From Siphonodentalium dalli (lineage: Eukaryota > Mollusca > Scaphopoda > Gadilida > Siphonodentaliidae), in the NCBI GenBank assembly GCA_032622095.1, contig CP136061.1:131444087-131508086 (forward strand): a stretch of 64,000 bases of DNA, in the 5' to 3' direction. Every line of letters begins with the position of its first letter. Position 1 is the stretch's first letter. The notes beneath the pieces were generated by a model. It did not search any database. It had not been told where the DNA came from and saw only the letters and a program-made list of their open reading frames with translations. Of the stretch, positions 34,155 to 46,170 are shown piece after piece. The position numbers and the translations under genes were made by a program.

Positions 34155-34779
34155 CTGAAATCATCAGACATATGTTCAACCATTGAATATTTCCAATGAA
34201 GCCAGGTACTAGATTTGAGGCACAATTATAATAAATGAACATTGGTTCAAATGAAATAGGCATGGTGAAATTAGAAACAATTTGCCAATGTAGGTAAAGT
34301 AGCAGACCTTTGATTTTGACATGTGCCATTGCCTTTGCATATGCAGGGAACAAGCAATTTTTTTTAAAGATGTGCTATCAAGAGTGTGCATTGGGGATTT
34401 ATTTCAATGTCCATAGTTTTGATAAATATGATAAAATGGCTCAAATTGCTTCGTAACAGAGCACTAAATTTGATTAAAACAAACAATTTTATAGTCGTTC
34501 ATATTAGAGCTTCCTGCACATCAGTAGCAAATTAAAGATGGTCTATTTCTTCCTATAACAAGTTTTATACAGTTTCCTGGGTATAAAATAATAAAAGGCC
34601 ACTAGGGCACATGTCCTGCCGAATACAGTGGCTTTATTTGGATTTTTGAAAATGAAAAATTTGATTCTGGGAACAACCATGGAATCGAACTTGGCTTCCA
34701 ATAGTCTGTGTTAACTAATTCTGAATCACGCAATGAAGGACGCAAAATTCATCGGATGTATTTTAAAATTATAAGTCGT

Positions 34780-35175
34780 CCAGCAAAATTCATCGGACAT
34801 AGCCTAGATTCGAATTGAGCCCAGATTTTCAAATCATAAGTCGACAAGGACCATAAATGTGGTAAAAATGGGCTGACAGAACCCAAATTTGAACTGGACC
34901 TGTATTTTCATATGAAAACAAACAGATAACTATAACTAAAGTTATCGCCAGGAAAAAAAATAATGGGCAAATTATAATTCGACAAGGACAATAACTCTGG
35001 CAAAAATTGACAGACCCTTCCAAAATTTGAACTTCACATGTATTTTCATGTGGGTAATTCACAATCAAAATTTGAATACAATCAGACTAAAACTAAAATT
35101 ATCATCCGGAGACCATCTCAAACAGACAGACACCCATAAATTTGGTCTTTAAGTTGATTATTATAATACCAGGAA
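34780..35175 (+). mobile_element. Tandem-repeat element, C-like cores
   Basis: Two cores ('cgacaaggaccataaatgtggtaaaaatgggctgaca' near 34840, and near 34980) each with 'aatttgaac..gacctgtattttcat' are followed by ACAGACAGACACCCATAA. It is degenerate and has no clear terminal hairpin. Confidence 0.5.
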
Positions 35176-35593
35176 AAAAAATTCAGGGGACAATAAATAT
35201 GAATCGAATGCCCCTGTCTAGAAATGCTCCTATCAATTATTATTTATTTTATTTCAAATTTTCTGGTATAATACATACAATCAGCTGGACCACTTTGTCT
35301 TGCAGATACATTTGCAGCGTAGCAAGCAGAATAACTCTAGCTCTATCTGAGATTGCATGAAAGATTTATGATGGTCTGTAACAATAGTAATCAAAAATTG
35401 TCCCAATTGATTATCACATTGTATAAGAAAATGTCGATATAAAATCAATATTAATTGATAGAAGTGTTTCTGGACAGGTGTCTTTGACTCATTTTCATTA
35501 TTTTATACCCTGGAAAATTTATAAAAACGACTTTAGAAAGAGAAATCAGAACTAATAGGATTTGATCTGAATGTACATGTACTTTGTTCTTAC

Positions 35594-35696
35594 TTATTTG
35601 CGGACAGTATACTCCCCACTGGTCGTCTTCAACCGTCGAATATACTTCCTGCATCTGTTTCTCTATTGTTTCAAGATACTGTGCTTCTTCTGTAAA
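35594..35696 (-). CDS. Tudor gene exon 8: helix of Tudor 2
   Basis: This 103-nt exon has acceptor CTGTTTTAG and donor ATAA|GTAAGA. It reads FTEEAQYLETIEKQMQEVYS, then TVEDDQWGVYCPQI. This is the helical insert between the first strand and the barrel of an extended Tudor module. The polypyrimidine tract is interrupted by a long A/T run on the intron side. Confidence 0.85.
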
Positions 35697-35849
35697 CTAA
35701 AACAGAAAAAAAAAAAAATATTAAAAATAAAGGAGTAAATAAGTCACATTTTCAAAATAAAAATCAGGATTGGCTTACTAATTTTGAAAAATGAGATAGG
35801 AACCATGTTGCTTTCACAACCCCTACTGGTGTGACAACAGATTTCATAA

Positions 35850-38640
35850 CAAAAGCATCGCAAAATACGCTAGTGGTAATTCCAAATGAAAGTGTCAATG
35901 ACACTGTAGCTCAACTTGGAAAGGGAATAATTTAATATATTACAGTCAATGGAGCGATTAGGAATGTGGAAAGTTGAATGTCTAATACTAGTTTATAGAC
36001 ATGAAGAGAAAAGTAAAATCCAAGATGGCTGCTGGCGGCCATGTTTTCGGCCGAATGACCCCAAAATGAGTCGTTCCCATCTACATGTCATCGTTAACAT
36101 CAATGACAAATTTTATGACGATCAGACTAAAGGTACGACCTGTAGCCCATGCTAAAGAATTTAGTCATACAAAGAGTAAAATCCAAGATGGCTGCTGGTG
36201 GCCATGTTTTTTGGCCGATTGACCCCAAAATGACTAGTTCCAATCTACATGTCATTGTTAACATCCATGACAAATTTTATGATTATCAGACTAAAGGTAC
36301 GACCTGTAGCCCGTGCTAAATAATTTAGTCATACAAAGAGTAAAATCCAAGATGGCTGCTGGCGGCCACGTTTTTTCGCCAAATGACCCCAAAATTACTC
36401 GTTCCCATCTACATATCAACATTAACATCCAGGACAAATTTCATGAATAGTACGACCTGTGGCCCGTGCTAATGGATTGAATTTTGAAATCCAAGATGGC
36501 CACTGGCGGCCATGTTTTTTGTCCGAATGACCCCAAAATGACTTGTTCCCATTTACATTCCAATTTCAACAGCCATGAAAATTTTTATGATGATCAGACT
36601 AAAGGTACGACCTGTAGTCCGTGCTAAAGGATTTAGTCATACAAAGAGTAAAATCCAAGATGGCTGCTGGTGGCCATCTTTTTTGGCCGAATGACCCCAA
36701 AATGACTCGTTCCCATCTACATGTCATTATTAACATTCATGAAATTTTTTATGATGATCAGACTAAAGATACAACCTGTAGCCCGTGCTAAAGGATTTAG
36801 TCATACAAAGAGTAAAATCCAAGATGGCTGCTGGCGACCATGTTTTTTGGCCGAATGACCCCAAAATTACTCGTTCCCATCTACATGTAAATATTATCAT
36901 CCATGACAAATTTCATGATGATCAGACAATCAGTACGACCTGTAGCCCGTGCTAATGGATTAAATTTTGAAATCCAAGATGGCCGCTGGCGGCCATGTTT
37001 TTTGTCCGAATGACCCCAAAATGACTTGTTCCCATTTACATTCCAATTTCAACAGCCATGAAAATTTTTATGATGATCAGACTAAAGGTACGACCTGTAG
37101 CCCGTGCTAAAGGATTTAGTCATACAAAGAGTAAAATCCAAGATGGCTGCTGGCGGCCATCTTTTTTGGCCGAATGACCCCAAAATGACTCGTTCCCATC
37201 TACATGTGATTATTAACATTCTTGACAAATTTTATGATGATCAGACTAAAAGTAGGACCTGTAGCCCGTGCTAAAGGATTTAGTCATGCAAAGAGTAAAA
37301 TCCAAGACGGCTGCTGGCGGCCATGTTTTTTGGCCGATTGACTCCAAAATGACTCGTTCCAATCTACATGTCATTGTTAACATCCATGACAAATTTTATG
37401 ATGATCAGACTAAAGGTACGACCTGTAGCCCGTGCTAAAGAATTTAGTCATACAAAGAGTAAAATCCAAGATGGCTGCTGGCGGCCATGTTTTTGGGCCG
37501 AATGACCCCAAAATTACTCGTTCCCATCTACATGTCAATATTAACATCCATGACAAATTTCATGATGATCAGACGAACAGTGCGACCTGTGGCCCGTGCT
37601 AATGGATTGAATTTTGAAAACAAAGATGGCCACTGGCGGCCATGTTTTTTGTCCGAATGACCCCAAAATGACTCGTTCCCATCTACATTCCAATTTCAAC
37701 AGCCATGATAAATTTCATGATTATCAGACTAAAGGTACGACCTGTAGCCCGTGCTAAAGGATTTAGTCATACAAAGAGTAAAATTCAAGATGGCTGCTGG
37801 CGGCCATGTTTTTTGCCCGAATAACCCAAAAATGACTCGTTCCCATCTACATGTCATTGTTAACATCCATGACAAATTTTATGACGATCTGACTAAAGGT
37901 ACGACCTGTAGCCCGTGCTAAAGGATTTAGTCATGCAAAGAGTAAAATCGAAGATGGCTGCTGGCGGCCATGTTTTTTGGCCGAATGACCCCAAAATTAC
38001 TCGTTCCCATCTACATGTCAATATTAACATCCATGACAAATTTCATGACGATCAGACGAACAGTACGGCCTGTAGCCCGTGCTAATGGATTGAATTTTGA
38101 AATCTAAGATGGCCGCTGGCGGCCATGTTTTTTTTCCGAATGACCCCAAAATGAATCATTCCGGTACAAATGTTGATGTCAACAGCTATGACAAATTTCA
38201 TAATGATCCGATCAAAGGTACGACCTGTAGCCTCTATTGTTGACGCCTTACGTACACACGCACACACGTACACACGTACACACGGACGACGGACGACAAA
38301 GCCATGGCAATAGCTAAAACTTTACAAAGTAAAGTTGAGCTAAAAAGGGCAAAAATTCTGGTGAAAATTGGCAGGCGGATCCCAAATTCGAACTTGTCCT
38401 GTATTTTGGGATAGTAAACTCACGCACCATATTTCATTTCATTCAGTTCAGACTTACTGAAGTTATCATCCGTAATTCTGGTGAAAATTGACGGGCGGAA
38501 CACAAATTTGAACTTGACCTGTTATTTGTGCTAGTAAACCCACATACCAAATTTATTTCCATTCAGTCGAGACTATCTACAGTTATCATCTGGAAACCAA
38601 AATCGAACATAGTAATATGTCCCTTTTTTTTGTGTATAAA
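35850..38640 (+). mobile_element. Family C element interrupted by a family A array
   Basis: The left piece 'acaaaagcatcgcaaaatacgctagtggtaattcc' (35850-35884) and the right piece 38346-38640 ('attctggtgaaaattgg' cores, then 'gtccctttttttttgtgtataaaagggga') are the two halves of a C-type element. The A array lies between them. Confidence 0.65.
35886..38345 (+). mobile_element. Tandem-repeat element, family A, copy 2, about 14 cores
   Basis: Same leader and tail as 22886-23836, with AAGATGG units at about 160-165 bp spacing from 36021 to 38106. The tail has ACACACGTACACACGTACAC, GGACGACGGACGAC and the hairpin AACTTTACAAAGTAAAGTT. Some units form higher-order pairs (for example, cores with 'gatggattgaattttgaaatcc' recur every three to four units), suggesting expansion in blocks. 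Confidence 0.9.
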
Positions 38641-38693
38641 AGGGGAGCCAAATTCAAAACTTCAATTAAGCCCAGTGTAAAGTATATACATAC

Positions 38694-38827
38694 CTGCGGT
38701 TTGACATAGAACTGACTGGGCGTTCCTGCTGATGTTATGGTGGCAGAAATGTCACAGCCTGTTTTTGACTGCAAGCTCTGCTGGGTAGGGTAACTTCTAA
38801 ATGCTGTAGACAGCTGTCGGAAACAGG
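38694..38827 (-). CDS. Tudor gene exon 7: start of Tudor 2
   Basis: This 134-nt exon has acceptor TTTTTTCATCAG and donor CGCAG|GTATGT. The Ala codon is split across the exon 6/7 junction. It contains a linker (CFRQLSTAFRSYPTQQSLQS), then CDISATITSAGTPSQFYVKP, the opening strand of a second extended Tudor module ('V-x-I-T-x-x-x-x-P-x-x-F-Y-V'). Confidence 0.9.
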
Positions 38828-39044
38828 CTGATGAAAAAATGATAGGTTCAGTATTATGTGTAATACAGTACAATTTAATAACCTAAGATTTCAAAACTCA
38901 TATACCCAGGAAAAACTTGAAGCAATATCGCGGTCTCGGCATAGAAGTTTTCGGCAATGATAGTTAAACATTACATTCTGGTAGTAGGTTTAGTGACTGA
39001 ATAGTAAATTACCTTTATAAAATGTCTTTAAGTAGCATACTCAC

Positions 39045-39192
39045 CAGTATTATCAGGGCCTCTGCTTTTGAACTGAGCTAATTCGAGGAACACAAGAGCA
39101 TCTCGAACAGAGATGGGACTATCATCGGACACATTCTCACTTGGAGGTTTACTCAGATCTACATGCAAGACATTGTTCACTTCTCTGTGGAC
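39045..39192 (-). CDS. Tudor gene exon 6: end of Tudor 1, RNF17-like [15 protein letters not shown] motif
   Basis: This 148-nt exon has acceptor GTCTTTTTCAG and donor ACTG|GTGAGT. It reads [20 protein letters not shown], then [20 protein letters not shown] and FKSRGPDNT. The strand 'LHVDL' and the helix '[11 protein letters not shown]' close the SN-like fold. This combination is what I associate with RNF17/TDRD4-type proteins, and it is the main basis for the family call. Confidence 0.9.
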
Positions 39193-39479
39193 CTGAAAAA
39201 GACAATCAGTGTGAAAAAATGCCTCAAGTCTGACTAACTGGTGCTATGTTCAAACGGATATGGCCAACCCGGCCAAATTTAATGGCGCACATAATTGGGG
39301 GAATGATCACTTTTTATCTTTGTTATATACTAGTACTGTAAAACTAACCACAGATACAGGTAAAATGATAGCTTTCTTGCTTTGGTTTCCCATTGTATTG
39401 TCTGGAATTCGGCACACATAATGAATAACCCACATTCGATGATGTTTTATGACTAGATAGTTCACACCCCATAATTATA

Positions 39480-39562
39480 AACTCACTTGCCAAAAAATTT
39501 GCCAAATGAAAATATTTTTTGCCATTGGCAAATTTGGCAAGTGGCAGCGCGAACCCTGGATA
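39480..39562. repeat. hAT-type end: CAGGGTTCGCGCTGCC (minus strand)
   Basis: Read on the minus strand this is CAGGGTTCGCGCTGCCACTT then 'gccaaatttgccaatggc'. A related end is on the plus strand at 56968 (CAGTGTTCGCGCTGGACC then 'ttggccaaa'). Starts of the form CAGGGTTC are common hAT termini; neither copy could be delimited. Confidence 0.5.
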
Positions 39563-39779
39563 CGGCTCATTTGAACCTCCAGATTATGCATACTTAACCC
39601 TTACTAAGGCCAAACAAATACAGGGTTTTGGTTCTGGGGCAATTTTTTTTTTCTTTAAATCAATGAGGGAGGGAGGGTTTTATTTTTATCTGCACATAGT
39701 AAGCATGGACTAAGATACTTTCCTCTGTCTAGTAATAACCAGAAATGTAGAGGGAACTGTTATACATATAAACTTATTA

Positions 39780-40075
39780 ATCTTATATAAAAACATTCAT
39801 ACAAATTTCATTCACATCTTATAACCCATGGCTGAGATATCTGCACAATGGACCAAAAAAAAAAGATTTCCAGATAAACAAAGAAGGATAACTCTAGCAT
39901 GGAAAACACGAATGTAATATTTGCCCCTCAATTTGAATGCAGTCATCATGATGAACCTTCATACCAAACTTCATTCAGATCCCATAACCCATGGCTGAGA
40001 TATATGTCCGCACGGACAAACAAAGTCAATCCAGTATACCACCATTTGTCTTTGAAAAGTGGGGGGTATATAAAA
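39780..40075 (+). mobile_element. Tandem-repeat element, family D, short copy
   Basis: It contains CCAGATAAACAAAGAAGGAT then AACTC, with 'cataccaaacttcattcagatcc' and CGGACAAACAAAG. It closes with the hairpin TCCAGTATACCACC against GGGGGGTATA (40030-40070). Confidence 0.62.
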
Positions 40076-40274
40076 ACTACTTATGTTTCACTGAGAGTAG
40101 AATGAAATATTTTTCAAATACATCAGCTGAATAGATTGTTTTTTAAATTCATTTTTTTTATTGACTTGTCTCAATATTCCAATATTGTTGTAAAACCAAA
40201 ACCGATTGTTACTTCGGTATTGACCAATATATCAATATTAGGGTATTGCCGAGCTTACAAACTGGTATACTTAC

Positions 40275-40346
40275 AAACATGAGAAGAGGCTTGTGAGCAG
40301 TCATCTTCACAAATGTTGTCTTGGACTCCTCTGACCAGGTTTGATG
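40275..40346 (-). CDS. Tudor gene exon 5: WSEES helix of Tudor 1
   Basis: This 72-nt exon (24 codons) has acceptor GTAACTTAG and donor TTT|GTAAGT. It reads HQTWSEESKTTFVKMTAHKP and continues LLMF. The Trp-Ser-x-x-(A/S) start followed by an amphipathic helix and a hydrophobic strand is the standard C-terminal helix of an extended Tudor module. Both ends are phase 0. Confidence 0.85.
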
Positions 40347-40539
40347 CTAAGTTACAAGAGATAAAAAGTCATTGTCAAGCAATATGATATCCTGTGAAAA
40401 AATAAAACAATTTTAAAGCTAGAGGTACGACTGCCCTAATGGGACTGAAGTGAATGTATATCCCATTTTTAGTTAATTAGTAATTCATTGATAATTTGAT
40501 AAAGCACCCATGCTAGATCTCATTCAGTTAACACACGGT

Positions 40540-40900
40540 TTCTGCTAGTCTGGTATGTTTTACATTTTCCAGACCAAGTTTTGCTGCCAAAAAAGTTAAT
40601 TTAGGGTCGTAAATCAATATAAAAAGAGTTGCTTTGTACAGGTCAGGTTGTGTTTTATTTCTTCTTGACCAGTCACTAATGCCACAAATATGATTTTTGA
40701 CGAGAAAGACCATGTATGGCAGGAAAAACCATGGCATGTGCACAGACAGCCTTGAACATGAATTTGAGATATTTTTGAGCTATTATCAGGTATGTGCTAT
40801 ATGATAAATCAATCAAAAAATTTTTTTTGCCATTTTCGTTCAAAATTGGCCAATTTGGACACCAATGTGATTGGCCAACATAGTCATGCATGATATAATT
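40540..40900 (-). repeat. Dispersed repeat, inverted relative of 55140-55540
   Basis: 'gccatggtttttcctgccatacatggtctttctcgtcaaaaatcat' (minus) corresponds to 'gccatggttttgcggccattgtcggccacatggtctttctcgccaaaatcat' (plus, 55220). Further matches extend on both sides. Class unknown. Confidence 0.65.
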
Positions 40901-41179
40901 GATTCATAATATGCCATATTATGCTTATATTGACAATAATGCATAACTAAGGTTGTTGTGTTGTGCACTGAAGCATGCTCGTGTGATTCTCGTGTGGCAA
41001 ATTGGTATTGAGGTTTCATTGTTGCTAGGTATCCACCATCCATTGACAAATATTCTTTAAACTGACAGACTATTCAGTTAGTTTTATCAGAATCACATAC
41101 CTGTGTGGAGTTTATTATTGTTTCTTCCATCAATCGATTGTTGGAATACATTTTAATGAGACATGTAAAAATATTGACT

Positions 41180-42883
41180 CACATTTATGTCGATACCACC
41201 TGAACCCCCCATGGAATCGGACATTCGCACTACATTTGACAATGGCATCATTGCAGAACACTCTATCACCATGTGGTAGCATCTGCATACTAGTTGCTAT
41301 ACGGTAGGAACTAACTGTGTTTCCTTCCTATCCATGCCATAACTAAATATATGTCAATACATGGTCATGAGTCATTTACAAGTCTATAGGAGCTCGTTCA
41401 TGAGCGTGGCCTATATATTTCAGACTGAGATACCATGAACTACCCTTTGGAACCGGTGACCATTTCCCATTTACATGGGCAGCCATGGGCCCATTACAAA
41501 CCCATAGTTACTAAGGAACTGCATCCAATGACGTGTCTCAACTACTGTCCATGTCATAGAAAGGGGCCTGGACCGATGATATACTATTTAGGGCTGGTTC
41601 TATTGATTTGCTGTATATACTTGGGTTCATGTCATGCGTTCATAACTATAGGCACCTATGTATTTGCACTACATGTGGTGTCCATAATGGTCCATGGCGT
41701 ATGTGTGGATGTGGTTATAACCTAGATAGTCATGTAACATGTACATTCATGGGATGGGTTCATGTCTTACATATAAATGTCTGGCAATAAGGTCATAACT
41801 TTTGGATAAGGTCATAAGTTCATAACTAAATCAGCCTGAATACATGGGCTGTTCATAGTGGCCCATCTCAATTTCCTACCTATATGAGCCTGGGTCCATA
41901 GCCAAGCTATGGTGATGCACACGGCCAATCGATAGGGACCTCCATCCTATAGGGCGTTGGTCGAATGGCTGAAAACGGACGTACGTATATGGTATACATA
42001 TAGAGATGTGGATCCATACACAGGCATTTTGGTCCATGACTTACCCGTATGGCATGTGTCTCCTATATATGTGGATCAGTCCATTGCCTACCAGCATATA
42101 TGTGAACATATGAAATGACTAATAACACCGGTTCCGTAGCTTTCATTTAGGGACCTGATTCCATGTCCTACATATAGGCACCTGTGTCCAATGCATACAT
42201 CATTATAGTCACCTGTGTATTAGCACTATTTAAACTTGCCTGGGTCTTTGGTGTAGATATATCACGTATAAGGGGTGGGTCCATATCCTACATATAGACA
42301 GACACCTGCTTATGACTGGTTACAATGCTATTTGGCATACATATATCGAACTTGGTCCATGGTCTACACGTATGGGTATGTGTCCATGGCCAACCTACAG
42401 TGCCATATGTGTATGGGCTATTTATAAGGGCCCCCATCCTTAACTGTCATATGTGTGGCATCGGTCCAATATCTATATATTGTCTGTCACAAAACTGTCC
42501 CATATGTTAATACCATATATAGGGTCCCGAATCCATGGTGTACTAATGTATTGTGCATTGGACTTGGTCTATGGTATCTTAGTACATGGTCTATCTGTGG
42601 GCACTTGGGTATTTGCACCATGTAACAGTATCATGGTCATAGATATCATACATGTATAATGGGCTGGGTCCATCGCCATAGAGTATACTATTGTATTTCT
42701 ATAACACGGCATCGCTCCATTGTGGCCTCTGGGACCAGGTATAACCAGCCTAGCATCGCGATTAAATGGTGCATGTCAATATATAATGGCTTATATGAAG
42801 CGGTCTGGTTCATGGACTATACATATCCTACGTCCATAGTCTATATGTATGGACATTGGTCCTGCAACTATATATGTGCCTTG
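41180..42883. other. Low-complexity tract rich in CCATGG/ATATG words; no gene
   Basis: The words GTCCATGG, CATATATG, 'tacatataggcacctg' and 'gggtccat' recur at irregular spacing over 1.7 kb and resume at 43807-43980 after the hAT element. Open frames here lack stop codons partly because of this biased word use. I read it as a decayed tandem array, not coding DNA. Confidence 0.55.
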
Positions 42884-42891
42884 GTCCTAAC

Positions 42892-43798
42892 CAGACCTGT
42901 TAAGTTTTGAAAATGTCAATCCGGGAGATTTTTGCGAGAGGTATGCCCAAATATGTTCATGTTCCAAATTTTTTTTTTATGATCAAGATTACATAGTTTT
43001 TATGAGTTTCTGTTTGTGTTTATTTTATAAATATATAGACCTAAATAAAATGCTAATGAATGTCCTGTTGGTAGTTCTAATCGAGCTGCTGTGAGTGGGA
43101 GATACCACCATTTATTGAAGAGAAAGAAGCAGACACTTCGTTTAAACTAAGTGAAAATACTCAGAATTTCACCGGATACAGCCGGATATGCATGAAACCG
43201 AAAGTTCAAAATCGGAATAAACCACAAAATGGACTTGTCTTACCGCTTAACCCCCAAAAGAAATGCACACATTCCACAATTTATTATCAAATTTTAAAAT
43301 AAGTAAAAACGAACCCGAGTTACAAAGGTTACAACCGGGCATGAATGGGTGAAAACGAAAGTACAAAATGACCAGTCTTACAATTTTACCCGCAATCGAA
43401 ATGTACATGTTCGTTTTACAATTTTCACTAATCTGTTAAGACCTGTTCATCAATGATGGCTAACAATACAGCTGCACACTTGCGATTATACGTATTGTAT
43501 ACTATAACACCCTGTATGTGTGTGGCTTCACCGGAGTGTGAAAATCAATTAATATCAATCAGAGCATCAAAAGTTAATGTTGATGAATGGGTATTTACGG
43601 TACCGGAAATAAGGAAACCACTGTCATTTGGGAAAACCCCGCAATTTCACGAATTCGAAAAATAAGAAAACATCGTTTTTTTGAGATTTGAATGAGGGTG
43701 TTGTTGAATCCGGGAGATATTGGGGGTTATCCGTATTTGCGGAATTGCCGTGGCAATCCGGGAGTCTCACGGACAATCCTTGAAACTTAACAGCTCTG
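42892..43798. mobile_element. 907-bp non-autonomous hAT-type element
   Basis: The ends are CAGACCTGTTAAGTTT on the left and, inverted, CAGAGCTGTTAAGTTT on the right, followed by related 'caatccgggag' blocks. GTCCTAAC is duplicated on both sides (42884-42891 and 43799-43806). An 8-bp duplication and CAG(A) ends are the hallmark of hAT transposition. Inside are two related segments with 'gcatgaaaccgaaagt' and 'gggtgaaaacgaaagt'. No transposase is present. Confidence 0.93.
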
Positions 43799-43989
43799 GT
43801 CCTAACCTAACTATTATAGGCTCGGCCCATGGCTAACATATTGGTGGCTGACCCTATGTTCTTCATATATAGTAGAGTGGGTCCTTGACTTACATTATAC
43901 ATCTAGCTGTGTGGGTCTATGGCTTATATAACTATTATGGTCATGCCTCATATTAAATATAAGCAACAACTTTTCAACTCTCACTTTGA

Positions 43990-44530
43990 GTTCCCGATAT
44001 CTGAACTATCTGAACTGATAGAGCATAACGGATAATTATACCCATATGAAAACTAAATTTGTAGCACATTCTGGTTAGGCTCACAATAACAACATTTATA
44101 ATTGTTTTCACCATAAAAACGTTAATACTACCATAATATCAGTCATATGTGCATTTTCGTATTTCGGGTATGACCCTGGCAACAGTTACCACTCATCTAT
44201 TAAGTAAGAATTATATGGTATTTTTTTCAGCCAGCTCAACACTAACAACAACTATTATAATTGTTTTCAACATAAAATTGCTATTAGGTGTAGTTTAGTT
44301 TGTTAAAGCTACTATAATATCAGTCATATGTGCATTTTTAGATTGTGTGTGTGTCCCTAGCAACCGTCACCCCCTTGTAAGTAAGAAATATGGTAATTTG
44401 TCAGTCAGATCGAAACTGACAATTATTTTCACCATAAAAATGCTACACGACGTAGTTTAGTTTGTTAGAACACATATAATATCAGTCATATGTATTAATC
44501 CGATGTCGGGTAGTTGCCTAGCAACTGTTG
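43990..44530 (+). repeat. Degenerate tandem repeat, three units of about 165-185 bp
   Basis: CATAATATCAGTCATATGTG or a close variant recurs near 44132, 44315 and 44478. Each is preceded by 'attgttttcaccataaaa' and followed by 'ccctagcaac'. No ends were recognised. Confidence 0.7.
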
Positions 44531-45202
44531 ATAAGAAGATCCTGTCGCAAATGTCGACACATGTGAAAATGAGCAGTAGCGTATAGGGAACATATGTGCC
44601 AAAAGTTTCATGCTTTTATCACCATTTTCACAGTTGGTGTGTTTTCTACAACAAGCACTTGGACTAGCGAAAGAGCAAAATGTGACGAGAGCCAGTTTAG
44701 GGGGTAGGGTTATGTTTTTACAAGTATTGACCACTTATCATAGGTATAGTTGCTAATTCCGCATACTATATTGCAGCAGTGATGTCTGTGCAGTTTTTAA
44801 AACAAATTGCTTGCGCCTACGTAATGAATAGCCCAAGAAATTTAACATCGAATAGGACAGTTTGTCTGAAAAAAAATCGTAATTTTTTGGGGTCATTATG
44901 TTATTTTATCTCCATATCTGCGAAATTCACTCAAATCCTCCAGTTGAATTTGTATGTCTGGTTCGAGAATTGTGTATTGAACAATATTGAGTACATTGGG
45001 TATGTTTCGGCTGAAAAATTGTTATATCATCCCATTATTCCTATGATTGTGAAAAATTTAAAAGTTTTTTTTTTTTTATGGAACAAATTGGTTAACTCCA
45101 AAAGCTCAACTCCGACATTTCGTGATGCATCCGCGATGTTATGGCCTAAATAATATTAAATAATCAGCTTTCCCCTATTTATTTCCTTACTTTACCCCTT
45201 TC

Positions 45203-45330
45203 ACGCCTAATGTGCCTGGACTATATGGAAATAACATGTAATCAGATGTAATGCGGTGTGATTTTCAAATTATATCGATAATTTTATAGCCCAATACAAC
45301 CGCCCAGCACTATTGTCTTGTACAAGGCAC
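45203..45330 (-). repeat. Dispersed repeat, inverted relative of 54820-54915
   Basis: On the minus strand: 'atagtgctgggcggttgtattgggctataaaa' through 'gattacatgttatttcc'. On the plus strand at 54826: 'atagtgttgggcggttttatcgggctataaaa' through the same end. These are two copies of one end of an unknown element. Confidence 0.7.
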
Positions 45331-45509
45331 AGGAGGTTTTTTAGCATGGAATTTAAAAATTTGCATACGACGGCAAAACAATGGTTCTATTATAGGTTCT
45401 GCGGGGTCGGACCCTACATTTTAATCCCAACGGAAACCCTGGTTATCATTTAATGTGACTATACATGAACATTAAATGTATGTAATTATACTCATGGCAC
45501 AACTAAATA

Positions 45510-46124
45510 TAACCAGAGGTGTGCACTCGAGTGCTAGCATACCCCCACCGTGGCAAATTCAACCCGCATTATCCATAAACCAAACAAAAAAGTTTTTTAA
45601 CTTTAAAGAATAATTCGGACTAATTATATCGATATGGTGTCACAAGAAGCTTGTACAGAAAAAATTATTCAAATTGGTTCATATTTGTTAAAGTTATTAA
45701 GTCGGACAGAATTTTCTAAGTCAAAATAAGTCGAAAATGAAGTGTAATATTACGAAAACAGTCTGAGCCAATCCCTAGCCGCATCATGTAGAGAGGGTTT
45801 TGTGAGAAAAATGTATACCAAAAATTATTGAAATCGGTTCATATTTGTTAAAGTTATTAAGTCGGACAGAATTCAAAATAAGTCGAAAATGAGGCGTAAC
45901 TTTAAAAAAAAAAATCGGACCGAACTGCAATTATCATCATGCTGAGAGGCAGTCCTAAGGAGATTGCATACAAAAAATTATTGAAATCGGTTCATAGTTG
46001 TTCGAGTTATGAGGTCGGACGGACGGACGGACGGACTGATGGAGGGAGAAAGCGCGACGGACGGACGGACAGACGCAGTCAATCCAGTATACCCCCCATT
46101 TTCTTCGAAAGTGAGGGTATAATT
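45510..46124 (+). mobile_element. Tandem-repeat element, family E, complete
   Basis: The left end AACCAGAGGTGTGCACTCGA is followed by 'gcataccccc'. Three cores with 'attattgaaatcggttcata' lie near 45665, 45830 and 45977. Then come GGACGGACGGACGGACTGAT and the right hairpin 'tataccccccattttcttcgaaagtgagggtata'. It stops about 47 bp from exon 4. Confidence 0.78.
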
Positions 46125-46170
46125 ACAGAAATATTAAATAAATATAAGTAGTGTAGGTAATAAAACTTAC

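Noticed and set aside
35949-36155. 68-codon frame repeated almost unchanged at 59066
   Set aside because: Both are the leader of family A arrays; identity comes from recent duplication of the element, and the frame is not conserved in the copy at 22886 or in the cores.
41435-42910. Series of open frames rich in Tyr, Met, His and Val, some with membrane-like stretches
   Set aside because: They arise from CATGG/ATATG word bias, lie in several frames, lack splice logic and match no family.
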